From NCBI GenBank assembly GCA_023334545.1, contig JAADVB010000130.1:1-50992 (forward strand): 50,992 bases of DNA, given 5' to 3'. The notes below the pieces were generated by a model that worked only from the letters and a program-made list of their open reading frames with translations, ran no database searches and was not told the origin of the DNA. The stretch is from Salisapilia sapeloensis. Taxonomy: Eukaryota; Oomycota; Peronosporomycetes; Peronosporales; Salisapiliaceae. This document shows, in pieces, positions 10,162 through 20,153 of this stretch (position 1 is the stretch's first letter; every line of letters starts with the position of its first letter). A program made the position numbers and the translations under genes.

Positions 10162-11645
10162 ATGCGCATATTGAAGAGTCTGCTGCCTACTTCTACCATG
10201 GTTCTCATGAATGACTTGAAGCTAGTATACGAGAACACCGGAGTCGCGCATTTAATGCGCAAGAAAACTCCTATCGTCTCGAGACGAGGATTCTTCATGC
10301 GTGCACAGCTACAGGAACTACTGCAAAGCGATGTCCGGTGGTCTCAAGTACCCACTGCATCAGAATCCCCTGAATGGACTTTGGACTTGGATGAGTACTT
10401 GCTCACGCTCGTCATGAACGCTACTGCCAGTGGCGATCGCTTCCCAGTCGGTGTCAATTGTGTGTCATACTCTCTTGAGCATTTATGTCCTACTTGTTGA
10501 ATGACACAAGGTTTCTTTTCTATTGTTCTAGGGCTAGATGTAAGCCAAGCAGTGCATCACACTCCAGTGGAGTGCGTCAAACGATATGCGTACCTGTACG
10601 CAATCCATCATCAAAGTGAAGCACCGAATACCACTGCCAGCATCCCTCCAGCCGATTTAAACGTACAAGAAGGGCTTGAGTCTTCTTCAGAACATATCAA
10701 TTATCGAAATTCTGACGAATCTCGCACTCTATTCTCGAATCTGAGTAGCAACGGCAGTAGCAATGCACTCGATACGTTTGGTGCTCCTTCATCTGACACC
10801 GATTTGGCATTCACACCTGTCAACTCACCTCGAGCGACTCGAGCTACTCCAGGTTCTCCTCAGTCGCCTCCACCATTTGCAGTATTAGAACAGCCAGCAG
10901 CTTTGAACATCACTGCCACCAACATTGAAAACCCTCCTGGCATGAGTGGCTTCCGATGGGAGACGCTAGCGATGGATGGGGTGGGTGCATCACCTCAGCC
11001 AGGCAGGTCTCCCGTCGCATCACGACGCAAGTCGGATCCTTTCGCACCAGATAATGATACAAAAGTATCGAGTCGAGCTAGTTCTCCTCGATACGCACAT
11101 GTACGTCTCTTGTGTCGGCTTGATACAACACGAAGTAGTGATTGAGATGGATGTAGGAACGTGGTGAAGCAACAAAAGCGCTGAATCAGGCGTTTAAAGG
11201 CATGTCACTCGATACTGCCGTGGCGCAAAGTACATCGCTTAGTCGACGATCTTCCGTTTCCAGTCGTACATTTATCTTTTAGAAGTTAGCAAAGTGATGC
11301 TTATCATATTCTTTAGACATGCCATTTGTAGCATCAGAAGATGGAAGTATAGGCAGGCAGAGCCTTCCAGCGTCTCCAAATGGAATACAGAGGTCGACGA
11401 CTTCTGATGACAACCCTTTTGCAGGTATACAAGCTACATCTTCCGTGTCGAAACGATAAACTCATAGACGCGTAGACGGATCGTTGACGCAATCGGCATT
11501 GGAGGAAGCTTTTCTGGACATGGCAGGCTCTCGACTTGACACTTCCAAGTACTATCCTTTGTTTTGTTTCATGTCGACAAATACTAACGAAAAGGATAGT
11601 GTACTACTAAACAGTCGAGCGTCGATCCCACCGAACGACACTTGA
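10162..11645 (+). CDS. Uncharacterised protein with disordered Ser/Pro region and DPF/NPF motifs
   Basis: Six exons are proposed: 10162-10450, 10532-11100, 11157-11265, 11317-11424, 11476-11548, and about 11600-11645, giving about 397 residues. The last acceptor could also be at 11615, which keeps frame; a TACTAAC branch-point-like sequence lies just upstream. Residues about 10-125 look folded and include EYLLTLVMNATASGDRFPVG followed by HTPVECVKRYAYLYAIH, loosely like a SANT/Myb helix array. The rest is Ser/Pro-rich and disordered, with SDPFAPD and DDNPFAG, motifs that in other proteins bind endocytic AP2-alpha or EH domains. The start lies only 25 bp after the CIAO1 stop. ATGs at 10198 and 10207 are alternatives. 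No confident family. Confidence 0.6.
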
Positions 11646-11699
11646 CGAATTTGTGTATTGCACCAAGAAAACAATGTTTCATTCTTTAAAGAAGTTGCT

Positions 11700-12725
11700 T
11701 TACACCTTACTCGCAGCAGATTGGTCTCGTTCGACTTCCTGCTGAATCTTACGGCGCTTGGCTGCTTCTCCTTCCTTGAATTTCGCGTACCCGTATAGCA
11801 TACCTCCGATCATTCCGAACGTCACAAAGACCGCCGTGTCTGGTTTTAGTGGTTCACCCAAAAGGAGGACACCGATGAACGTCGTGGGGATCTTGTTTAA
11901 TGCACCCACCGTCGCGTACGTCGTGGCGGACGTCACCGAGACACACCAGAAGGAGGCGAGGTTGAGTCCGACACCCATGACACCACTCAGGATCAATAGC
12001 GAGGTGAATCGAATGTCACTTAGGAGAGGATTGCTCCAGACGGAGAAGGCTTCTCCGTTTAAGAGCATGGGAGGAGCCAAGAGTGGCAACGAAATCAAGT
12101 TGTTATAGAACGCCATGCCGAACTTGGAGAGCTTTAGATCTGACTTGGCAGTTGCATACCGCATGTACAGGACGTAGCCAGCGGTCGAGCCACAATTGAG
12201 GAACATCCAGATGTACCCCGTGAGCGTACTGTTGGATACCTTGGCTGGATCTCCACCAACGTCACTGTACGAGGCCATGACGGCGCCGGCGAGCATTACG
12301 AGTAAACTAACGATGACTAGCGGCCCTACTTTTTCACCAAAGAACTGAAATTCACCCGTGACAATGAGCAGATTCGTCACGTTTTTAAAGACCGTGACGA
12401 TGTGAATGGGCAGCCCAGCCGTCGCTTGGGTGCCTGTGTAGAGCATGGAGATGAAGAAGAAGGTGACTGGAGCCCAGCGTTGAGCCACTTCACTACGGTA
12501 GCCGTCGTAGCTGACCATGCCACGTAGTTTCGCGACTTCTAGCACCGCGACGGCGACAAGTGCTTGGACGGCGACGACGAAGAATTTTTCGTCGAAGCCA
12601 AAGTATTTGCCACCGACGAGATACCGGTTTGCAAGGACCATGAGGTTACTCATGAGACTGTACACGAGACAGGAGATGATGGAAAGCAGCATCGATGCCG
12701 CTGGGGCATTCCCTTTACCGCTCAT
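11700..12725 (-). CDS. GDP-mannose (nucleotide-sugar) transporter of the Golgi, Vrg4/GONST1 type
   Basis: A single-exon 341-residue polytopic protein with about ten hydrophobic segments, the normal size for drug/metabolite-superfamily nucleotide-sugar transporters. Two motifs define GDP-mannose carriers of the Vrg4 type: FKNVTN (residues 113-118) and GALNK (residues 274-278), the latter known in yeast to contact GDP-mannose. It should exchange cytosolic GDP-mannose for GMP across the Golgi membrane and feed mannosylation of glycoproteins and glycolipids. The C terminus ends with a basic, charged tail as in family members exposed to the cytosol. The ATG at 12725 gives the usual short N terminus. 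It is convergent with the upstream plus-strand gene. Confidence 0.93.
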   Translation of the reverse strand: MSGKGNAPAASMLLSIISCLVYSLMSNLMVLANRYLVGGKYFGFDEKFFVVAVQALVAVAVLEVAKLRGMVSYDGYRSEVAQRWAPVTFFFISMLYTGTQATAGLPIHIVTVFKNVTNLLIVTGEFQFFGEKVGPLVIVSLLVMLAGAVMASYSDVGGDPAKVSNSTLTGYIWMFLNCGSTAGYVLYMRYATAKSDLKLSKFGMAFYNNLISLPLLAPPMLLNGEAFSVWSNPLLSDIRFTSLLILSGVMGVGLNLASFWCVSVTSATTYATVGALNKIPTTFIGVLLLGEPLKPDTAVFVTFGMIGGMLYGYAKFKEGEAAKRRKIQQEVERDQSAASKV

Positions 12726-12876
12726 GCTGAGGTGACGTGTGGAGGTTAAATGAGGCTGCTTGGACGATCTCTCGCCGAAATACGTTCCAAATTATTATGT
12801 GTAAACGGGATACAACTTTTGAGTGAAAGTGTGTGGGCAGGATATACTAGAGAGATCTTGGGGAGACGCTAAGATC

Positions 12877-15426
12877 ATGTCGGACGAGGATACTCATGGA
12901 TCGGTTCAGCACAAAACGAAGCACGTTATGTTCAAGATTGATGTCAAGGACGAAAGCAGACCTAGGTATACTTATGATGGACGTGTGAATCGTCCGCGAC
13001 CAGCGAAACAGTCTCATGGACGAAAGCAAAAGCGAGAAGGTTTGGATATGAATGTACCTCTACCAAGTTTCTGGTACTATCGGATCAATTGTAGCGAAGA
13101 CAAAGAAGCAAGTAAGGCGACCCGTGTGGAATGATAATGTACATGCAACACCTACGTTTGATGGGACGTTGAGAAAATCACTACTCTTTCAGCCTGGAAG
13201 TTTCGATCGAGATGGATACATGCTCCGACCTGATTTCACCGAAGACACTTTCCATGAAGCTACGGACGATTCACACAGTGTAGCAAGTGATCGAAGCAAT
13301 AAGCAACTTCGGCACCATAAGAATGATGCATCTCAGTCGCATAGCCGAGTTAAGAAAGATTTTATCACGCAAAACATTGAAAGGCTTGCAGGACAGCGCA
13401 TGAAAGATATTGAACGAACACGGGCTCGGCGCCGGACAAAGACGAAAGGGAATGTGTTTGACCGATTGGCGTCACCAGCCATGCACCGCTCCAAATTTCA
13501 ATTCCGAAACTTTCCGTCTGCACCGCTCTCTCCGACCATGCATTCGCCACAACGAACACCTTCACCACGAAGACATGCGATATACAATGAGAACGAGGAT
13601 TGCAGTCCAGACACTCCAACACCTCCAACTAGTCCGGACATTCCTGGAAAATCTCGACGAGGTCGACGTCGAAATGATAACCAGTCCTTCTCCCATCCGT
13701 TGACACCTCCGGTTTCAGATGACCAAATTCCATTGCAAGTATTTCGTATTCTAGATCGATCACAACGTGGCCAACTTGACGTTGGACAGATCCAAATTGG
13801 ATTGCAACTCCTTAATCTTCCCGCCTCCAAGGAGCAGGTAGTTTGGAAAGTTGAAGTTGTTGATAGCACGCCTAATGAAATCTTAGATCTCGGACTACAT
13901 CTATTTGATCCACGAAGGTCGAAAAGTTACAATCGATATCGAAGAGTGGAGGATCTTGGTCGATACGCTGGAGGCTACAACCGAGTCAGAAGACAGAATG
14001 GCATATGAACCAAATGAACCAAATGAACCAAATGATAATAATCAAGATGCACGTGTTCATCCTGTCCGTAAAGACGATGAGATGAAGAAGACCCCACATC
14101 ATGGATTCTCGGATCAAAACGTGTATCATCGTGGACACATGCAAACACCTTTTGAACCTAGCACAGATGGATTTAGCCTACGTGAACTAGAGGTGAGTTA
14201 CACTCATCAAAACATAGTGGAAAGATCATGGAGTAACAAGTATATTTGTTACAGCGTCGACTCGAGTCTATGATCGAAAGAGCTGAAGTCTCTACAAAAG
14301 GAGCGACTCAGTCTACACATGAACAAGACCCTCGTCGCATGTTGCAGCAAGCTGCAGGAGCTGTATATGGGCTCAAGGTACGATTTATATTCATATACTA
14401 CATTTAAATGCAACTCGCTCAGATTAACACAATCGCTCCTTCTCTAGACGAATCTGTTTCCTCTAGTCCATCAAGCAGAGCAGACAATCAGAGAGCTACA
14501 AAAGCACCATGGTGCTCGTCCGTCGTTATTTCTATCTCCAATGGAGCTGATGACTATCACACACAACTCAGAGGATCTAGCAAACGCAATCTTGGATGAA
14601 ATCCTGCTCGTAAGCTAGCTTCTAAAGGGAACATGACAAGGCTTTAGTAATCTTTCTGTGTAGGATATGGTTCAGCTGCTAAATGAAGAAGATAAGCTGA
14701 GAACGGAGAGGAAGTGCGATGTGGATCAACAGAAGCAGCTAGAAGCAATTCTTACTCAGATTGATGCTATTGAAAAAGAGGAAGCAGAGATGGCGAAACA
14801 ATGCCTTGGTTGGGGTGCAATCTGCAGCACTACCACATTTAATCAACTAGACAATCTTGGTTTTGATCACCTAGTGCAGAATGATGTGTCTGAAGGCCGA
14901 GATGGTGGACACTTGACACCTGAAGAATGTGACTCTGGTGATATCAATTTGACTCTGCCACTTGGGGTCATTATGAACATAAATGCTATGGAGGATGTGG
15001 GTGAAAGCATCGAAAAGTCTGATGAGGACACCATACAAGATGATCAACAGTGTACTCTGAAGCAATATGACTCGAACGCAGGGCCACCTCCAGACCAGAT
15101 TCTTGAAGCTACATTGCACAACAAGATGATGTCGAGTGCTGTGCTCCGTGGGGATGTACTTGAGCGAATTCAGCAGAATCGTGATGAATACAAGCAGTAT
15201 CGCCAAAAGGTAGAGAAGGGCCTTCGCGAAAGGTGGCATGAAAAGCACCCCGTTATAGAAACGTAAGATTTTGCAAACGCATAGCATGAAAACTCTTCTG
15301 CAGTCGCCTAATCGTTTTCATAGGTTGGAAGAAATGATTCTGGAGGAACTTCTAGATGACTGCGTCTACGACTTAGATACTAGCTTCGGGACGCTCACTG
15401 AATCCCTCGTATCGACTATAACATAA
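12877..15426 (+). CDS. Large coiled-coil protein with an EF-hand-like pair; possible basal-body/centrosome component
   Basis: Seven exons (12877-13039, 13095-13837, 13887-14192, 14255-14377, 14448-14609, 14664-15262, 15324-15426) stay in frame and give 732 residues. The N-terminal half is basic and Ser/Pro-rich with many SP/TP sites. An EF-hand-like pair follows: ILDRSQRGQLDVGQIQIGL, then the unit read through LIHEGRKVTIDIEEWRIL; the second loop is degenerate. An NEP tripeptide repeat comes next, then coiled coil (NEEDKLRTERK, EKEEAEM). The C terminus has LEEMILEELLDDCVYDLD, an acidic LL-DD helix like the ends of some centrosomal and basal-body proteins (Moonraker-type), which is only a suggestion. 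Zoosporic oomycetes keep basal bodies, so this is plausible. The ATG at 12877 is the first in frame. Confidence 0.7.
14005..14033 (+). repeat. Coding microsatellite of GAACCAAAT units
   Basis: Three perfect tandem 9-nt units encode Asn-Glu-Pro repeats between the EF-hand-like and coiled-coil parts of the 12877-15426 gene. A 9-nt unit preserves the reading frame, so copy number can vary without disrupting the protein. Confidence 0.8.
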
Positions 15427-15496
15427 GAAACAAGTCTTGTACTAGCAACTAGTCTATTGGAATTGGATTCGACCGAGCATTTTCACATTTAAAGCG

Positions 15497-15962
15497 CTAA
15501 TAAAAATTGTGCTTTGCAATTTCAACCTCACGCTTGCGCCGACGAGTGTTGCGGGCTGTTATCTGCTGTTGGATTTCCTCCGACTTGGCGTCCTTTCCGT
15601 ACCCAAGCTTCCGTGCGACGTGGACAAAGCCTCCGTGTTTTTTCCGAATGGCATGAATAAGGTCGCTGTCACCTCGACTTTTAAGCAACTTTGTTTCGGG
15701 CATGACGCCTGCCGGTAGTTGTTCTTCCTCTGCTATCCTACGCAATGCCTATAGTCACACCAACACGTTAATAATCACTTGGTGTGTCTTTCGGCGTCCA
15801 TATCATCGATTAACGCACCATCATGACATTATTAAAATCATAATACACATTCGTCGGTTTCTTCGTTGCCATCCATCGCTTTGGCAATGGATAGGCAGCA
15901 CTCCCGTGTGCTCGATTCATCATGAAACCACCGAATCGACTTGCCATCGTCATGAACCCCAT
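15497..15962 (-). CDS. Small predicted organellar protein with a HGGxxxVARxLGY module
   Basis: Exons 15819-15962 and 15497-15748 join across a 70-nt GT-AG intron to give 131 residues. The first ~40 residues are rich in Arg, Lys and aliphatic residues and nearly free of acid, like a mitochondrial presequence. The folded part has PAGVMPETKLLKSRGDSDL followed by AIRKKHGGFVHVARKLGY, a module I know from plant and algal organelle proteins in which a 'MPT...L...GR.DL..AI..HGG...VA..LGL' pattern is repeated. Its biochemical role is not established. The tail is strongly basic (NTRRRKREVE), which suits nucleic-acid binding. The start chosen is the outermost in-frame ATG; MASRFGG 15 nt downstream is an alternative. 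Confidence 0.6.
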
Positions 15963-16223
15963 TTCCAATCGTCGTGTCCAGTAGATGTATCCTCACTAAC
16001 TCGGCATTAGTATACGTCACAATCTGACAATTTACCTGCCAGCGTCTGTGGCATTGTATAAAGAATGTCCCCCTTCCAACGTATTATGCTCGTCTCTGTG
16101 GATGGGTGGTCTGTCTTCTATCTTGGCAGGGAGAGTTTTTTTTGTTCTTTTTGAGGAAGAGCTTCTCGACTTATCTGTCCTGATTTCAGAAAAAGGGAGA
16201 AAAAAGCGTAACGATTGCCCAGT

Positions 16224-18506
16224 ATGAGTGCGATGAAAATGGATTTTATCTGCGATCCGGAGGACGAAGCAAGTAAGCCCACGGTGCCCACGTCAGCATC
16301 CGCGACGTCGAGTTCAAGCGCCCCGGCATCCGAGGGAAAGATCAATGCGCTGTTTAACAATGAGTTTGTCGCAGCAGCATCACCGGAGGGCGAGCCGACT
16401 GCAAAGAAACCTCGACTCGAAGTCACGCTGACACGTCCGCCTCATGGCGGCTTCCAGGCGTCGTCTCGACCTCCAAGTGACGCCACGGACGGCGAGCGAC
16501 AGGTGCTTGGCGATGACGAGGCAGAGGAGGACGATCAGCTTGAGCACGCTCCGTGGCAAGATGTGGATGTGAACCCTGCGGCGGAGCTCGTGAGCAAAGT
16601 CGTTCGAGAGAGCATTGACGCTGCCAAGACATATAACAAGTCCATTGCGAATAAGACGACACAGGTATGGTACATTTAAGAAGCTAGCAAGGTCGACATG
16701 ATACTTATACGGCTTGTACTCTAGTTGATTTCCGGATGCGATAGCGTCATATTGGAATTGAAAAACTTGGCGGAGACGAGAGAAGCCGCTCGTCGGGATG
16801 GAAAGCCGTCCGCAGCGACGCATGAACAGGGGTGTACTTGTGCCTTGGCACTGTCCATGCTTCCAATTACGGACGAGACAAAGGAGCAAGTGGACAAGCT
16901 AACAAAAGCCAATTCATCTTCGAAAGAGGAAGCATCTGCGGCGTCACTGGACTCGTCGACGGAAGATCAGACAGATCGCGTACTGACCAAGATCTCTGCT
17001 TCCTTGGAACGTCTGCGCGAATTAGGCGAGATGGTCCAAGCGACAAGTCTCCAAGGTGAAGCAAACGTCATCTCGAAAGTCATGTTAGAGGAGAATGCGC
17101 TCGTCAATTTATCCAACGAAATCGCTTCGAGTGCTGCCGCTGCAACAGCCACTGCCATAGCACAGGAACGGGGTCCGAATACGTCTGCCTATTCGAAACT
17201 GTACTCTCCCCTCCAATTAAAAAAGTTGGAAGAGTGGTATCAAAAGTATCCTCGTCCATTACTAGATGAATTGACATTGATGAAAACGATATTAAACTAT
17301 CGTCCATACTTTAATGAATTCCGAGCAGAAGGACTGACGATTCAGAACGTTCGTGACTGGTTTGACCAGCGACGAGCGAGAGAGAAAATGCGATACGTGA
17401 AACTTGCAGTCGAAAGCGGACGTGAAGCTGGTGCAGCCGAAGAAGAGATCGAGTTCCGGCTGCAGAAACGAGTCGACAGGCTGCGTCTAACCCTCGATCC
17501 GAACGACCTGGTGAAGCAACTGGAGCTCGCGAGGGCCCAGAGCTTACGATACGATGGTTCCGTCGGAGCATTCACGCGTCCAGGGCAGATCAAGAGCTAT
17601 GTGGCGAACAGTCATGAAGTGGATCTCCCGACAGGTGAGAACGCGACTGCAATCATCGGTAGCAAACGCCCTCGAGCGTATCAGGATGGCGAAGTGACTG
17701 TCGTGAAAGAAGCGAGCCGAGAGGAAGTGACGGTCTTGCAGAATCGCATTCGGAGTTTGCTGATGCAGCAAGGCGGTAGCCGCGTCACTGCTGGCTTGCA
17801 GCAAGTGGTGCATGTCTTGCGTGCGATGGACATTCCGTCCTCGGTGCGTCTAGAGACTGGTATCACGGACGATCTCAAGGAGATTCTGAGACTGTATAAG
17901 AAACCACCGGCCCTACGTCAGTCGATCAATGCGCTCTTGAGCCGACTGGGAGCGCCAGGAAAGAAGGAGGAAGAGGATGAGAGTGTAAAGGAAGAAGCGA
18001 CTCCTCCGTCGTCGCCGATTGACGCGAATAAGAAGAAGGGGAGGCGCACCCATCGGCCGATGAAGTTCAGCATGCAGCAGCTACAGGCGTTGGAAAAGTG
18101 GTTCCAACAAAAGTACAAACCTTCGGCTCCGGAGATGGAACGATACTTGAGCGAGCTGAATAGTCCGCCGCTGCGTGATGTCCAGACGCAGGTGATGGAT
18201 GTGAGCATGACGCAGCTACGCAGGTGGTTTAACAAGCGCCGGTGTCTCGGACGACCTCCACTAGCGCTCTTGTCTCAACAAGAAGCGGATGCTGCGAGGG
18301 AAGGCAAGGTGGAGACTGCAACAGAGGATACGTTGGTGCAGGCGCCGGAGGAAGAGGAAGGAAGGCAGAGGAGAGAGCAAGAGGAGCGAGCAGAGAGTGC
18401 GGCGGATGAAGTTCGACAGCGGACATTGGCCGGGTCAGGTGACGATGGAGACTCGGACGACGATGACGAGTCGAGTGACGATGATCCCAGTAGTGAAGAT
18501 GAGTGA
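16224..18506 (+). CDS. Nuclear protein with two atypical homeodomains flanking a TFIIS-N-like helical region
   Basis: Exons 16224-16664 and 16725-18506 join across a 60-nt intron to give 740 residues. The first homeodomain (about residues 303-372) contains SPLQLKKLEEWYQKY and helix 3 VRDWFDQRRAR. The second (about 587-655) contains FSMQQLQALEKWFQQKY and LRRWFNKRRCLG. Canonical helix 3 reads WFQNRR; here the position equal to Asn51 is Gln and Lys respectively. Between them (about 478-558) is a helical block (VVHVLRAMDIPSSVRL, GITDDLKEILRLYKKP) resembling the TFIIS N-terminal/TND fold. Plant LUMINIDEPENDENS combines one homeodomain with a TND, so a role in transcription elongation or chromatin is a reasonable inference. 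The acidic C-terminal tail (Asp/Ser/Glu) and mid-protein KRPR suit a nuclear protein. Confidence 0.8.
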
Positions 18507-18516
18507 GGAAGTGTAC

Positions 18517-20033
18517 TCAATGTTTGGAATAAATTTCATCTTTCCCTAGTTTCCTTCGCGTGCTGTGGCTTGGATGGTAAGCTCGCTGTCGGTCTGTACA
18601 TGATCCAGAGCTGGTTAGTGCTTGCAATCGATCTTGTGGGACGGTTGGACATACCTCTTTACGTGTCTCAGTATCCACGAAGGTGGTGCCGCTAGTGCCA
18701 CTTTCAGTAGTTGGATGCTGCTCCTCTGACGTTATGGACAATTCTGTTGTCTCTTGTTTTGAGTTGGTACACGGTGTCTGCTCACCAGATTCTACCATTA
18801 CGTCTTTGTTTGCTTCACTTGCTTCCGGACTCTGCTCCTCAGTCAGATTCATCCTTGTGATCGACTCATTCGTTTGGTCAGATGTGTCCTGTGGAAGTGA
18901 CGAAACTTGTGCTGATGACTCTACCTCCGTTGTAGTCTGCTCATCTGGAGCTTTCAGTATTGACTCCGTCGTGTCATATGCTTCGCTCTCATTAGACGGT
19001 AGATGCTGACTTGCTTGTTGCTGTTCACTCTCGGTCGGTGTGGTATCCGACTGGTTCCCTTTAATTGTAGGTTGTGACTCTGTGGACTCTCGTACGATTG
19101 TTTCACACATTTGGTCATGTTGCTCAGGTACGTCAACAGACTGATCCGTCTGGGAAAACTCCTGACTATGCTTCTCTGTGTTATCATCTTGTTCAGGCTC
19201 TACCATCCCAAAGCGATGCAAGAAAGCTTCGATCCCATCCTCAGAATCTCCCCCATGTGCTTCAGATGGCACAAAGGATGCGATCCAGTCGATAAATTCC
19301 GTTTTGGTGATGTCCTCGTTGTTGGATTTACGCAATTCTTGGTAAGCTTGTAAGCTGATAGACTCAATCTCTTCATCGTCAGGGATGCACCCGACGCCAG
19401 AGAGCACGCAGAAACCTCGGGCACAACAGAGCATGATAATAATCTACTCTCATATACAGACATTAATCGTTTGTGCTAAAATAGGAAAAGCATGACATAT
19501 CCTACCATTTCATCCATCGAGACTTCTCCTGTTGCATCAAAATCCAAAGCATCAAAAGCCACTATTGTTTAGCTCGAGCCATTATCAATCATATTTGTGA
19601 GCCATGAAAAGTGGAAATCATACAAGCTGCTTTATCCTTCACGCTACCAGCACTTACAAGTATAGCACCACATATAAAAGCGAGAACGTTGACACTACAC
19701 CAGACATTTAGAAAGTATTCGAAGTGAGCAATGATGAGCAACGATATCCTACATGCCATTAGCACTTCCAAATTTATCAATGATATGCTGAGCTAGCTGC
19801 TTGTCCACTTGCGATAATTCGCATAATCCCGCAATGTCGAGACCAAAGTCTAGGTCCTTGTCCTTGTAGTCATTTAAGAGATGCTTTGCATCCTTGATCT
19901 CCCCTGCACACATGAAAGCAAGTACCATGCGTCAGCTCCCAATTGTGTACAAAAATGTAGCATTGAGCTTACAAGACGAAAGCGCTTGAAATTTTTCGTC
20001 TATTGGACATGGTTTCGTGATCGAGGTTCCCAT
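18517..20033 (-). CDS. Predicted N-myristoylated EF-hand calcium sensor with long acidic Ser/Thr tail
   Basis: Five exons (19973-20033, 19753-19903, 19624-19694, 19506-19561, 18517-19443) with introns of 58-69 nt give 421 residues. The N terminus MGTSITKPC fits the myristoylation rule (Gly2, Thr6, Lys7) and has a nearby Cys for possible palmitoylation. EF-hand architecture follows: a degenerate first unit ending NGIVNVLAFICGAI, then a good loop DFDATGEVSMDE, then a further unit around SNNEDITKTEFIDWI. The family resembles calcineurin-B/NCS-like sensors that act at membranes. The C-terminal 250 residues are low-complexity Ser/Thr/Glu/Gln, ending in a basic stretch. It is divergently transcribed from the HROB gene, with ATGs 120 bp apart. 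Tail function is unknown. Confidence 0.75.
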
Positions 20034-20153
20034 TGTCGTTCTACCACGCTGTTGGCAAACCAGGTTGGCATCCGTTTCATGGTCGAAGTTACTATGACCT
20101 TTCAAGATCATCTATTAAATGCGCGTATCTAGACACAATTTCCAGCAACAAAA
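20034..20153. promoter_or_regulatory. Shared 120-bp divergent promoter region
   Basis: Only 120 bp separate the start codons of the minus-strand EF-hand gene and the plus-strand HROB-like gene, so both core promoters must lie here. No specific element could be assigned by eye. Confidence 0.55.
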
